A stretch of DNA of 64,000 nucleotides from Cinnamomum chago (lineage: Eukaryota; Streptophyta; Magnoliopsida; Laurales; Lauraceae), in contig CP142451.1 in assembly GCA_038049695.1 (NCBI GenBank), positions 128,298,001-128,362,000 on the forward strand, written 5' to 3'. The notes below the pieces were generated by a model. The model did not search any database. It worked only from the letters and a program-made list of their open reading frames with translations, and was not told where the DNA came from. Each line of letters opens with the position of its first letter. Positions within the stretch are counted from its first letter, which is position 1. The position numbers and the translations under genes are program-made. Below, one piece after another: positions 47,401-61,700 of the stretch.

Positions 47401-50400
47401 ATGGAGTCGACCGCCGCGAAGGTCGCCGGCGCGCCGGCGCTGGTCCTGACGTCCGGCGCGAGCGGCCGCGTCAATGCCCTGCTCTCTCTCCGCTCGCTGC
47501 GCGCGGCGGCGGCGCTGCTGCACGGGCTTTTCCTCCTCCTGACCTTGCCGTTCCTGCGGCGGAAACCGCCGAGCTACTGCATCTCAAAGGAGAAGGAGAA
47601 GGCGATTAAGCGGATGAGTCCGGAGGCGGAGGTGGGGCCCGGGGATCTAGAGGTCGCTGCGAGGCGGGCAATGGCGATCGGGAGGGTGGGCCAGGGATCG
47701 GACGGTCGGATGTCGTTGAGAGAGTTTTCGTTGTTCGCGACATCGAGAGGAGATACCTTGTTCACGCAGTCGTGGACGCCAGCTTCTGTCAAGATCAGGT
47801 CAAAATTACAAACCTTTAAGGGCTTTTTGGCTTTTAAAATATGAATTCATTTGAGCAGATTGTTTGCATTAAAATACATCAGAATTAAATACACGCTGTC
47901 CAATGAAATGAGAATGGAAATTAAAGGCAAATTTCAAAAAATAAAAATAAAATAAAATATTATTTTAAGAGAGAATTTTTATGCTTATAAATTCAATTCC
48001 TATGCAACTTTGTGAGAAATGACATGTAATCCGAAAGACTAACTGAATTATTGGCTGCAACCCACTAGTTAGTGGGTCCCATGATTATTAGTGTGGTCTT
48101 CTATCACATATATCCGATGGACTGGATTGAAGTGATATCTATGGTCAGAACAGTAGATGGTTGAAGATCTTTAGACTCCTAGGGGAAGATCAGAACCGTT
48201 CATTGGGTGTAATTTTTGCTGAGATTAGGATCAAACTAAGAAAGTTTCATATTTGCTTATCGATTGTTTGGATAGAATGGATTTGATCAGGCTCTACACT
48301 AAGAGAGTTATTCCTGAGGTTTCCAGCTCTGTACATGTGGGGCCCATGATATAGTGATAAAAGGAACCATACTGAACTGATACCTCCAAAACATTTGCAG
48401 GATGCTTGGAAGAAAACCCCTTAGTTTTGATTATCTAGACCATCAATTCTTAACCCTTTTTTCTCTCCCAATGTTCCTTTGTTCCTTTTGGAACTTGGCC
48501 ATTTGTATAGCAGACCCCGAATTAATGGGATAAGGCTTCAATGATATTAATTATCATTAGGGGCTTCTGCCAGTCATATTTGGCTGATTATATCAATGGA
48601 ATAGATCACAGCCTTATATGTATTCAATTGGGCCAATTAGCTAATTATACATGTGATGAAGTGATAGGGTCACCTTGTTCCTGGACAAAAGGCTGCTAAG
48701 AGCTTGTTGTGATTAACCATTGATTTTCTCAATTGTGCTGTAGCACAGGATATCCGGTTATGTTTCCAAGGTTGGAGTTCTTAGCATATACTCTATAGCC
48801 AGTTATGTCTGCATTGCCATTGACATTTTCACCTCTACTTTTATTTTGTAATACCTTCTATTCCAAGGAATCTTCCCTATTTATTTGTTTGTTTGTTTAT
48901 TTATTTTTATCTATATCAGTATCATCCCAGAGGGATTACAACATCCAAGGAACCTTAGCCTTGTTGCTTTGGTTATTTCTCCATCCTCCAACTTTTGCTA
49001 TATGGGGTTCCTTGTCTTTTATCTCTGCACCATCACTATCTAGGATTAGCAAATTATGGCCAAGATGCTCTTCTGGTCTTTCTCCTTTTATTCTCTGGAT
49101 GGGTCACCTCTTCTGATTCTATAATAGTACAAGATAACAATATAAAACTGTTAATTCTTATGAAGTGTGGTTTTTGTATTCCAAGACTAACCTTCTGTTA
49201 CAATTACCAGATCTTGATTGGTGATGATAGGATTCAATATAAACCAATGTTATCAGTAAATTTTATTGATAGGGATATACTCCTTCCTACCCGTACCATA
49301 GTTCTGTTTTGGGCAAGGGGAGATTTTTCATTCAAAACATCATCATCAAAGCTTTGTCCCAACTACCTTGCCCCAACTATCTTAGGGTTGGCTACATGAA
49401 TTCTGTTACTATCTGAAATATTTTGGTTGTGACAAAAGTTCTATGCTGCTGTCAACCTACCTAAGGCAACCATCTTGTAGACAAGCTTCGGACCGCCATT
49501 AAAAATTGGCAGAGCTATTTTTCATTTAGACAGAGTTAAAAAAAATGGGAAAGCAGTCCAATAAAAAGAAATCTTTCAGTTCCCCTTTTGCAATGCCATC
49601 TGGAAATCACATTTGCCTTCTCTGAAATGTAAAATGTCCAATCTGTTTTCTGTATTGTGGACATCATCTTATGTAAAAAAATTTATTAGCAATATTCATC
49701 TGATGTACACTTCCTGTTCTACACTTATTCCTAACCTGAACAGAATTTAACTTGGTGTTTCACACTTTTCACTTCCCTCATAATTGAAGTCTTTTTTCCA
49801 CTGTCTATGTTTTAAAACTCTCAAATCTATTTAACTCATCATATAAATGATAATATCCTATGATATTAACAAAAATGTTATTTCATGAAGGCAGATGGTG
49901 TCATGTTTCTCTGTTAATGTCGTTAATCACGATTCAACATCTGGAATGCAACTTCAGTATCCATCTACAATCTATTGCATACTTTAAGTTAAAAGGCAAC
50001 AGCTTGTGATTCTTTTTAGGATGAATATGTTTTCTGCTGCATATTCTGCTACCACATTTGTCAAGAAGCAGTTTGACAGCTTCTCTTTGATTATCAGATT
50101 GTTCTGTGAGAAACTAACAAGAGCACAGTTTAGTCTTAACAACTTGGAGAAAAAAAAGGCCTTTGAGAGCTGGAGCTTATCTATTTGAGAAACATTGATA
50201 TTAATGGAGGAACTGAGTGTTCTGAAAAAGCATGCCAACAGACATAGTTGATTGGTTTTACCATAGTGCCAGTGTTCAACTGATAAGAGGAGATTGTAGT
50301 TGGTTGGACTGCTTTATTTGTTAGAACCCTCTGTTATCACAGACCTGCTAAAACTTACACTACCTTGGTTGTCAAACTCCAAAAATTAAAAATGAAGATG

Positions 50401-53400
50401 ATGTGAGGAATGTATTTAATCGCTTTTGAAGATTCGTTACTAATATCTGACAAGAAGCACATGTAATCACTTCAATTCTGCCATGAATTTTTTTTAGCAC
50501 ATTTTCAATTATATATATTTTTTTCAGTTCAATAGGAGGAGGTTTTTTTATTCATTAAAAAATAATAGATTGGAATTTGAACACTCATCGTCACCCTCTC
50601 ATTTTATTCATTTTTATTTTATTCTATTTTCCATTGGAAAAGATTGTTTTTCCTTCAGGTCAGGTCATTCAGATTATAGACATTAATTAGGATGCCTGTA
50701 TTTTGATGCAGGGGATTGGTGATTCTTTTACATGGACTTAATGAGCACAGGTAGTCGACTTCTTTCTTTCTATCTTTTTTCTAGAACTTCTACTGAATTA
50801 AATGTGAGAACTTTCAATTATTGTTTTAATGCATTTGTTTCATGTGCAATAGTGGAAGATACGATGATTTTGCGAAGCAATTGAATGCTAATGGGTATAA
50901 AGTGTATGGTATGGATTGGATAGGTGAGTTATCACCAAATTTCATGCACCATCCTTCTGCATCTTTTCTTATTGATGAACCACTCATCAACTGTTCTTCA
51001 GAACTCAAAATTATGTCGAGCTTTGGGCATCATGGAAAATGGAAAGCTACGTTTGGAGGGTTTGGCCTTTATTGGTGGTGGAACCCTCAACTATGTGCTC
51101 CTCACAACCATTTGTAGTGGGCAAAGGAGGAAAATTGTCAACCTCTCTGGTACATTTATGCTTTCTGTGCCATCTTAAAACCACTGCAAAAGGGAGTGAG
51201 GTCCATTTCACATTGGAGCTGTTTTATCACTAGTGATGTGGTTTTCATTCATGTTTCTGCATCTCTCTTGCTCTTTAATTGCTTGACACCCTTCATGTAC
51301 TAGAACAGTGTCTCATGACTACCGTGGAATACCATATAGGGTAGCAGAAGCCATATGCAAGAATCTAAAGATGTTCTTATACGTATATTGGCTTCATGCA
51401 ATATATATTTTGAAGATCTTGTTTAAATCCGTTCATTGTTTCTTGGCCTTAATATACATTTTCACCTCAAAGTAGAAAAGTCATTTGCTTCCTTCAGTAA
51501 GCATCTTATGCATTTAGGTGATGTTTTATTATTTTCTTTCTTTTTTTGGTTTCCTATTGTACAATACTGATTAATGCTGTGATCGATATATAACATAAAT
51601 TGAATGAAATCATTGGATTCCTACTCATAGCTTTTCGATTGTTTTTTTCTTGTTTTCTTTTTCCAATTCTTGTCTCCACAAATTCTCCCTTCATCATTAC
51701 GCCTCATATATCTTTTCTTTTGGCTCTGGTAAATACTCACATACGAACACATAGACCCTTCCCAAGTCCCTCACCATGAGCCCTACAACCAGAGATTGAT
51801 CCCTAGTTGTTTTTGTTGAGGGGAAGTGCGCTAGAGCACACTGCATATATCTTGATCTGCTCCAATAGTTTTACATTATGCATTTTTTTGTAAAATGTTG
51901 CTTTGTGAACAATTGCTGCATGCACCATACAGTTCATTTTTGTTTCAAATAATGTTCAAAGAAACTAATATTTCAAATAATGTTGAAAGAAATTAATCTC
52001 TGAAAGACTTATTGGGTGTTCAGTACTATAAAGAAAATAATCAGTTCCACAAATAAATGGGTTATCAACCTTTGTCCAAGATAACAGACTTTCAAAATAA
52101 GGGGAAACAAGGGAAAGAAAATGAAATATAAACCATTGGTTTTAAACAGTAGAATTCAAGTTGTCTGTTTATTTGGTGGAGGGACCAGGACCCGGTAGAA
52201 TGGTCGTTTTCGCCTCTGAAATTTTCTTTTTACTTGAAATTATTTGATTATTTTTCTTCAAGTAAACACCCCCTATGCCACATCCTCACTTTTAATGTTT
52301 CTGAAGTGCCAAGTCATGCCAATTTTGCATGCTTTATCGTCAATTACCAGCTTGTGCTTTTGTTTCTTAGGACACGGAGGCAGTGATGGGTTGCATGGCT
52401 ATGTTCATTCACTTGACGATGCTGTCAGTGACATAGTAAGTACTCATAAAAGCATATTCATCTGGAAATTGTTCCATATATGGTCTATTGACATTTTTAT
52501 TATAATGTTACAGAAAGGATTTATCGAGAAAGTACTAGCAGAAAATTCTGGATATCCTTGCTTTTTGTTTGGACACTCAACAGGTGCAGCCATTCTCCTG
52601 AAGGTAAGATGTGGTCTTCAATGGGTGTTCTAGCTATATTTTGAATTAATTGCTGGCAATTCAAGGAAGAATCCTTTTCATAAATCAATCATTCATTTGT
52701 GCTTCATTCATTTGTGCTTCTTTCCTTTTTCATGGACTTCTGAAGGCAGTACTAGACCCAAAGATTGAAACCCATGTAGATGGCATTGTATTGACATCAC
52801 CAGCAATACGGGTTCAGCCATCTCATCCTATATTTTTGGTAAGCATCTTTCAGTTAATATTTTTACCTTGGTGCAATCTGTTTCCAAGCAGAGATACAAT
52901 GGTTGAATTAGAGAAGTGATACAATTTTGTTCTACAAGATATGGTTCAAGCATGGCATTGATTCATTAATGTGAAACTTTGTCAGATAGGCCTCATCATG
53001 GGGTACACCATATACTAGTGTATACCCTGTTAGATTAATTATATTTATGGCAATTTTATTTGGTTTAAAAAAATGAAAAAGATGTTACCAATCGTATGCA
53101 TTTAATGATGGAAAAAATTGGAAGGCTGGGATCCTCTGAGCAGGAGATTTTATGGAATATCTACATTCCATTAGAAGGCCTTCACAAGATGTTATGATAA
53201 TTGAATATGCATGGTTCCAAACAAGCAAAGACAGTTGAAAATATGTTTGTCTCCATGATGAGCCTATCACAAAATGAGACCTCTACCTCTCTAGATACTT
53301 CCTCTCTTCAATGCCTCATCAGCACTAAAATGTCCATTTGGAAAGAAAATCTAAGAAGTCAATGCCATTACCTGGCACATCTAATTATCCTTCTTCCATT

Positions 53401-56400
53401 TTTGTGAAATGAGAATCATTTGTTGATTCCAATTCTAGATATTAATCTGCTTTTTTCTTTATTGGGTTTGTAGATTGTAATTAAGGAACTATTTGAATTT
53501 GCACGTTTAGATATCCTCAGTCATTTCTTAGACATCAAAGAGTGAATTAGTCATAATGAAGAGAAAAATGATATGGTGTTTGAATAAGCAGTGACAGGAT
53601 GTGGCCCCAGTTTATTGGCCTTCTTGCTATAGAGTTGAAGTCTTGAACATCATTCTTTCTCTGACTGCCAAACATCATATCATAGCCCCATAAGATAATG
53701 ACAGGTGTATGATAGAATGTAACAGTGGAAGCATCTAAATCCTTACTCCTTAACATCAAAGAGTGAATTGGTATCTTTTGATTTGACTCCCCTTATTTTC
53801 TTCTCTCTTGAATTGACCCTTACTTCATTTCATTAACTAAGTAATCTTACCAAACGCAGTGGCCATGCCTTTCTATACAATGACAATGTTTGACACAATG
53901 ATGTCTCAGCAACTATCAAAGAGAGGCGTTAGCATATCCACTGTTTACTACTAGCCATTATTCATGTTGTGATCTAAGGCCTACGGGAATAGATCAATCA
54001 CACACAAGAGAACAAAGAGATTTACGTTGTTCGACTTTTGGCCTACGTCCACGAGAAGACGGGAGAATTCATTATGCAATCAGAAGATGTGTGCATCATA
54101 GAGACTCTTAGTCTTTATTTATAATATCAGCCCCAAAACCTTATTACACCTAAACACTACTTCTAATCACAGTAACTTACAATAATAGACTTAGTTCTAA
54201 CCACAGCAGAACATGGACAATTCAAGGGCTCGGTTTATCAGATTTATTACTTCTATTATGCCATACAGCCTAACAGATCTCCACCTTGGCGAACATTGAA
54301 ACTAATCCTCATGTACAAAATACGTCTCACTGTCTTCACCTGTCCCTTAGGGCACTCAAGTACTGAGCACACCGATCAAGTTGAAGCATTACTTGAACTT
54401 GAATTTAACACATTCCTTCATGAATGCACTAAATCGATGTACCATTATCCAAAAGCTTGCTTCGATTTGTGCAATGATTTCTTTAAATTGCATACCTAAT
54501 TAGGAACCTTAAACTGCACTCTACCTACACTGGAAGCTCCTTCCTCTTCCTCATAAAACTGCTTGCATCCGATGGCCTGATTTTCCTCATTAAGAGACTC
54601 CATCTCTTCAGTCATAGTTGCTGCCTATTAACTACTTTCTAGCCCTTCCATTAATTCAAGAGACTCAGTCGTCAATGTGTATGCAACCATATCATCACTG
54701 CCACTGTTTGATGTCGACGCGTACGTCGTCATATCCTCAAAACCGTATCTAACTGGCGATTTCATTTCTCTCTGCAGTCTACCCTTCTGCGGCATCTGCA
54801 ACTCTGTCTGCTGCATCTGCAGCACAGTTTGACTATCTTCTGTATCTCAGGAGGAGCTGAATGCACTCTCCTTCCTCACTAGGATGTCGAACTCTACATG
54901 AACGGTGTCACTGCTGCTACCTACTTTTGTCTACTCCACTTGCTTTCTTGCTTCGAGTAAAGCATCCTCATGAAATGTAACATCCCTGCTGATGATAAAT
55001 CTAGGTGAATCCTTATCGGTACACCACAACCTGTATCATTTCATCACAGAAGCATATCCCACCAAGATGCACTTTACAGCCCTTAGTTCTAACTTATCGG
55101 TTTTCACGCGAGCATAAGCTGGACAACCGAAGATCCTCAAGTTAGAATAATCAGCTGAATTACCTAACCACATTTCTTTCAGTGTTTTGCAACCAATCTG
55201 TGTGTGGAGATCTATTTATCAAGTAGCATGCATCATTTACTGCCTCAGCCGAAAATTCTTTGGATAATCCTGCAGTAAACAACATACAATGAGCTCTTTC
55301 CAAGATCGTTTTGTTCATCCTCTTTACAACTTCATTCTGCTGTGGAATTTATGTAGTGGTGTAATGCCAAACTATGCCATGATCTTTATAATAGTTCTCA
55401 AATTCTGTCGTTCTGCACTCCTTGTCATTGTCTGTCCTCAACTTCTTCACCTTCCTACTAGTCTGTTTTTGAACCATCTCCTTCCATCACTTGAATGTAA
55501 CAAAGGTCTAATCTTTCGTCTTTAGAGTATAAACCCATACTTTCCTTGAATAATCATCAATAAAAGTCTGCATAAACCGGAACCCGCTTTTGGAGTAAAC
55601 CTTAGAAAGCCCCAGTACATCTGAATGAATATAATCAAGGATACCTTTCGTGCGATAAATACATGTCTTGAAATTGACCTTTCGATGCTTTCCGAAGATG
55701 CGTGTCTCACAAAAATTGGACTTACATGTCTTTGTGCCACATAAAAAATTCCGTTTGCTCAGTATTATCAATCCCTTCTCACTCGTGTGACCCAAGCGCA
55801 AGTGCCATAAATGCGTTGAGATAGATTCATGGTCATCTAAGGAAGTCACTGTTGCTCCACCTGTAACAGTATTTCCTGACAAAACATACAAGTTTCCAGC
55901 TCTATTACCTCTCATAAGAACCAGAGCACCCTTCACAACCTTCATAACTCCACCTTCAGCTAAGAATTTACAACCGTCGAAATCCAAGGCACCAAGAGAA
56001 ACAAGATTATTTTTCAGATCAGGAACATGCCAAACCTCTGCCAACGTTCTGATAATTCCATCATACATCTTGATTTTAACTGTTCCAATTCCAACCGCCT
56101 TACATTCAACATTGATGCCCATCAAGATACTACCACCGTTGATTTCTTTATAAGTAGTAAATCAGTCCTTATTGGGACACATGTGGTAGGAACAACCTTA
56201 ATCAAGAATCCATTCATCCTGACGAAGAATTCCATTTTCAATCACAAGAAGTGCATTGTTAGAACCATAATATGATCTTCCTTCTGCAACATTGACTGAA
56301 TCATCAGATGACGACTCTTCTATTTCTTCCCCCTTCCTCTGCCTTTCAGGACAATTTTTCCTGATATGCCCTTTCTTATGGCAATAATAACACTTAAATT

Positions 56401-58778
56401 TTCTAGTTGGATTTAAACTTCGATCTATGTTTGCCCCTACTACTGGAATCGTTTGTTCTTCCTCGTACTACCAAACCCTCACTCAAACCATCATTTTCAG
56501 CTATTACATTTTTCTTAACTCCTTAGAGTTCAAGGTTGCCTCTATATCCTTTTTGGACAGAGTTTCTCTACCATACATCATGGCATCAATAAAGTGTTCA
56601 TATGAGGGTGGTAATGAGCACAACAACATAATAGTTTAACCTTCATCATCAATTTCAACATTTAGATCCATAATGGCTTTTGTAAAAGAATTAAGGTAAG
56701 TTGAAACAGACGTACCTTCCTGCATTTATAAGGTGAACAACCGCTTCTTCATATACAAGTGATTCGTGAGAGACTTCATGATGTACAAGTTCTCAAACTT
56801 CTGTCATATGCCAGCAGCAGTTTTTTTTTCCTGAGCAACCTTTCATAGTACACCATCACTAAAAAACAGCAGAATTTGACTGTATGCCTTTTCCAGCAAC
56901 TCGTCATTCTCTTCATCTGACAATTTTTCAGATAAAGCATTCTTTCCCCTTAAAGTTTTATGCAACCCATTCTGAACCAACAAGGCATACATCTTCAAAA
57001 GTCACATTCTGAAGTCGTCGTTTTCATTGAATTTTTCAATTTCAAACTTCGCAATCATTCCGCGAATCTTTCACTGTACCTGCGTAAATCTGGTAACCAT
57101 GAGCACGCTGGAAGAAACGGATCTGAAATCCGACTCTGGATGGCTAAGATATCGTAGAAATAAGTTTCTACACTCCAATCATTTAATCTCCTTCATTGAC
57201 CATTGAACAACCAAACTTCTTTTACAACCGCGTAGATCTGCTCGCAACGAGTCTGTAGGTTCAAACGGATCTCCAATCAGACTCTAGATCTCCAAGATAT
57301 TGCGAAAACAAACTTCAGGCGTTGATCGATCAAATATGCCTTTGGCCATACAAGTGCTGACGTGTCGCTGACATCAGCGCCTTTCTATGCAGTCTTTGCT
57401 TCTAGGCTTCGCATGACGGGTCAGGTCAACCTGGACTTGACCCAACCTGGACTGGCCTGGTGGATGGGCTTCTGAAACAGGTCGGGTCAAACCGGACCTG
57501 AAACCAACCCGGAACTACTATAGAGCCCAGGCCCTCCTCCTCCTTCTTCTTCATTCTGTTTCTGCAACCTGACACAAATACCAGGAGCGATCCTTCATTA
57601 TGTTTCAATGTCTCCTCCACTAGAGTTCCAACCAGCGAAACCGAATCCTCGGAGATTGGATCCTTTGAGTCTCGCGTCTGTTAACAGCCTTGGGATCCTC
57701 CGGAATGATGGATGTGGCCCACTGCTCCTTCTCCAATGAAGAGGAAGCAGTCCAGATCCCCTCCCTCATCACTAACCTCAAACAAAACAGAGTCTCGTCC
57801 TCTGTCGCCGATCGACTAGCCCTCTGAAATCCAATTCTTCCAATCTCGCGCAACGCTTTAATACTAGTTTGTTGTGATCTAAGGTCTACGAGAAAAGATC
57901 AATCACGCAAAAGAGAGCATAGTGATTTACGTGGTTAGGCTTTTGGCCTTCGTCCACGGGAAGTTGGAGAATTCACTATGCATTTAGAAGATGTGTGAAG
58001 CATAGAGACTCTTAGTCTCTATTTATAATATCAGCTCTAAAATCCTGTTACACCCAAGCACTACTTCTAATCACACTATAACATGACCCGATTTACCACA
58101 TTTCTATTGAGCCAGACAACCTAACGATTCATCCATGCCTCAGTGGATTGACAATCCACCGAATTATGTCAAGGTGGGATGGCAACACTGCTAAATATTG
58201 GAAGAAGATGCCTTTTACTTGTCTATTGACCTGCATCAAATTCTGAAACCATTTCAATATTCGGTTCACACTAACGCCGTGCATTTGTCATGGGTTCCAT
58301 AACTCTCTCTCAATATTTTTTGATGCAGCTCTCTTTTGACCAGTCTTTTTCTTTGTGGCAGGTACTTGCACCAATATTTTCCTTTTTGTTTCCAAAATAC
58401 CAGTTTGGTGCTGCAAACAAGCAAGGATTGCCTGTATCTCGCAACCCAGATGCACTCGTGGCTAAGTACTCTGATCCTCTTGTATACACAGGTTCCATCA
58501 GAGTCAGAACAGGCTATGAAATTCTCCGCATATCTTCCTACTTGCAGAAGAGCATCAACCGTATCAGTGTTCCCTTTTTAGTTATGCATGGCACTGCTGA
58601 TACTATAACTGATCCGGAAGCTTCTCAGATGCTCTATAAGGATGCATCTTGCACAGACAAATCCATTAAACTATATGAAGGGTTCTTGCATGATCTCCTC
58701 ATCGAACCTGAACGCCAAGAGATTGTGAAAGATATCCTTGATTGGTTGAATTGTAAGCTAGCTCGCTTTTATGATTGA
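47401..58778 (+). CDS. Alpha/beta hydrolase, monoacylglycerol lipase family
   Basis: The enzyme is predicted to hydrolyse the ester of a monoacylglycerol or a related small ester; the plant family also includes caffeoylshikimate esterase. Exons are 47401-47798, 50712-50750, 50853-50923, 52371-52435, 52514-52603, 52746-52838 and 58362-58778, all with GT/AG introns and matching phases, giving 390 residues. LLHGLNEHS (about 138-146) is the oxyanion-hole region. GHSTG (211-215) holds the nucleophile Ser213, HGTAD holds Asp332 and GFLHD holds His362, so the triad is complete. Residues 35-52 are hydrophobic and followed by RRK, which suggests a membrane anchor or transit segment. Exon 1 is far more GC-rich than the other exons. 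The last intron is 5.5 kb because of an antisense copia insertion. Family is firm; substrate is not determinable. Confidence 0.95.
53965..58126 (-). mobile_element. Degenerate Ty1/copia element in lipase intron 6
   Basis: LTRs lie at 53965-54275 (3' LTR) and 57870-58126 (5' LTR, with small deletions). Both start TGTTGTGATCTAAGG in plus-strand reading. The target duplication ATTCA is perfect (53960-53964 and 58127-58131). The polypurine tract is at the inner edge of the left LTR (AAGGTGGAGATC on the minus strand). A decayed tRNA-iMet-type primer site lies inside the right LTR. On the minus strand, in order, come gag remnants, a CCHC zinc knuckle (56347-56394), a protease motif interrupted by a stop (56198-56200), a 205-residue pre-integrase/integrase frame, and integrase C-terminal remnants with stops to about 54920. 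No reverse transcriptase or RNase H is recognisable, so it cannot move by itself. Confidence 0.93.
55508..56125 (-). pseudogene. Copia gag-pre-integrase and integrase fragment
   Basis: This is the longest open stretch of the copia element. It contains the gag-pre-integrase signature [15 protein letters not shown] with its zinc-binding His pair, followed by the start of the integrase core (DYIHSDVLG and [12 protein letters not shown], holding the first catalytic Asp). The frame is broken on both sides: the upstream protease motif carries stops, and the downstream integrase continues only in pieces. Confidence 0.9.
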
Positions 58779-61700
58779 CTGAAGGAAGAGAAGAAATTGC
58801 TAATCGCATGCTGGTTGTGAGAAGCATCACACCGGACTGATGGACAGTTTTTCAATAGAGTCACAGGAGGTGGATGTCGTGGAACATCAGCTGATTATCT
58901 TACTTGGTTATTCAAAGTGATACATGTTTTATGTTAAGAGGGGCGGTTAAGATGACATTCTAGGGGGAGATGTGGTTGTTGTATGTTGTATCTGTGTGAA
59001 GGAATTGGTGCATTGTTGGCTACATCCGAGTTAAGAGACTTGTTTTGGCTAAATGGGTTTGGTATTTTAACACATTACAATTTCGACATAACACAGTAGA
59101 TATGGGTTGCAAACTGGTCGGCATAGTTTGGACTGAGCACTGTGGTAACATGTTTATGCTCAACCCGGACCTGACCCATTTATTAATAACTGGACCTGAC
59201 CTGGAAGTTCAAATGGTGGACTAGACCCAACACGTTAGTAATTAGAATTTGAGAATGTCAACCCGAACCCAGCTCAAAAATAGAAAATGTCCGACCCATA
59301 CTCTGAATTACCAGTTGGGTTCGAGTATTGTAGGTGGGTCGGGTTCGGATTTCCACCCCCCACAGCCACAGTAGTCAAGCATCACAAGCTGTCTTGGACC
59401 TGTCCATTGTGAGACAAAGCCGTATTTGTAATGGATCGGCTGTGTCAGGTAGGAAAACAAGGATAATATGAGTGGCAATTGGTAACTAGTGCCACCTGAA
59501 TTCCATTCTGGTCAGTTTGAACCCACAACCCGACTTGATATTTCTAACACAGTTGAAATCAGGCTTGTGTTCAGGTTCAGTTTAAGCAGGTTTTATCCTT
59601 GGTGCTATGTCCATCCTGTTTAAGAATTTGGCCTTTCCCAGCCTAAGATATTCAGCACAAACAGGCACATTAATCAGGCGTTGAACTTTCAGCTTCCGGG
59701 CCACACCTGCACCTAAAATCTAAATATTAGGTTTCACAACAAAATGGGCTCGAGTTTGAAAAGCTTCAGTTTGGCCGAACCCAGCAATGAACACCCATGC
59801 ATGTAGCCATGCAGGTTTCATAACTGGCTAATTTTTTAAATATTTTGATGGGTTTTGCTTTTGCATTTGTTTTTATTCTTTAAGCCTTATAAACCAGTAT
59901 ATATGTTAGGAATTCATTTCTTTTATTTAAGTCTATGGTAACATTAGATGGAAAAAAAAGAAGAAAAAACCCATGACGCAGTCGTATAAAGCGGTGATAT
60001 TCCAGTAAGTAGGTCCTCATATATGAAATACCTTTTTATGAAAAGATCGTCTCCTGAACCTTTGTTTGATCCAAATTGTCCAAATCATGTGCTATGATAC
60101 CATTCAAAATTTTAATCCGCATGAATTGGCACGCACCATTTGAATGGTTGTGCAGAAAACCTAACAAGACATTTCATACGTATCAATCAATTCTCTTGGA
60201 GTGAAATTTTAGACACTCCTTACAAAATGGGATGGTGTAAAACTTTAACGAGACAAAGGTGGACCTCACCGAAATAGATCATACTAAGATGCCATCATCA
60301 CTATGCAAACGGCAGGTTGAGATTATTACTCTATGCCTTATCAACCAGGACCCAATCTGAATTGTGTTTGGGTCCACTGTTGTGGCCCTTAACCCAGACA
60401 AGAAATTAGAGTGGATCCACTTACCTTTCCATGTATTTGTTTTTCTGTGCCTTTTCTTTTTAGTGTTTAGTGCAATAGGTCTATCCACGAAAAACATATT
60501 TTTTCGGACAATTTTTTCTCCACCGAGAGAAAAGCGGAGTCCATCCCGCCCCGCCTTCTGTGAGTAAGAATTCCAATTAAACGCTAGTAAGGGTGGGTCC
60601 CATCTACAATGTTTGACGTGCTTATCCAATTGGACCCACTCATGATCAGTGGACTATTTTTTTCTTCTTTTCTTCCTTTTTTTTTTAATTGGGGTTGGCT
60701 CATAAACCGAGTCTTGGTGTTCCATCGGCCCCAACTAATTAAAACCTGAAATACTAAAAACCATGGATTCTGACCTTATCGATCCAACATTCGCTTGCCG
60801 GCTTCAAATTTGAACAACAAACACCTTTTTACAGCATCAAACAACTAAGATCATTCCTAAAATACTCATCTTCATTCCCTCCCTAATCGCTAATATCAAA
60901 CTATGATCATCACACACTGCTTCATATTTTACTCTTATTATTAGGATCTCGCCGTAGTTAACTGCCAATACAACACTATAATATTCTGTCGGCACATGAA
61001 GGATTATAGATGAAGCATGAGTTTAAACGTTACAGGGGGCTCAACTAATCGACTGACACTTGAAATTAAATTTTAAGCATTTTCAAGAACATATAGTAAT
61101 ATATATGTACTTGCCTTTGTTTAATCATATCACGATCAATAACCCCATTATAATAATGGGGTGATTAATGGAGACATGTTTGTTTTATTGGTAAAAGATG
61201 TAGTGGGTTTCAAAGAAGATTAAGTTATATTCTTAATCATGACATAATCAAATTAACAAATTTGAGATGATGATACAAGTAACAGTTTTCCGTCCGTCCA
61301 ATGGGAGGCCCTGTTCATGCATGAAGAGACAAATGGGATGCAAAGAGGCATCTACATCCAAGTTACGTGTATTGCATTGCCATTGCCATATAAATCATGG
61401 TCGAATGAAGATTAATAATTTAGGATTCAATAGTACAGCACGTAGGGCGTAATGAATGAAGTCAGAAAGGAACTCACGTGAACTTTGAGGTCTGAAAATT
61501 ATATTGCTTTTTTCTCCCACTTGTTACAGATTAATATTTGAATGTGGGGTAACCCTGGGCCATGGTGATGAGGATGGTGAAGTTAGGACTTGAGTTGTTC
61601 CTTGCGAGTTGTTATTCAGGGTACCTGCCTCAAAACATACGGACATTGGATGCAACCTATATGAGAAATGAGCTCCGAATTGATCAAAATGGAGAAATAT

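Noticed and set aside
47574-47792. Minus-strand frame over lipase exon 1
   Set aside because: Shadow of a GC-rich coding exon.
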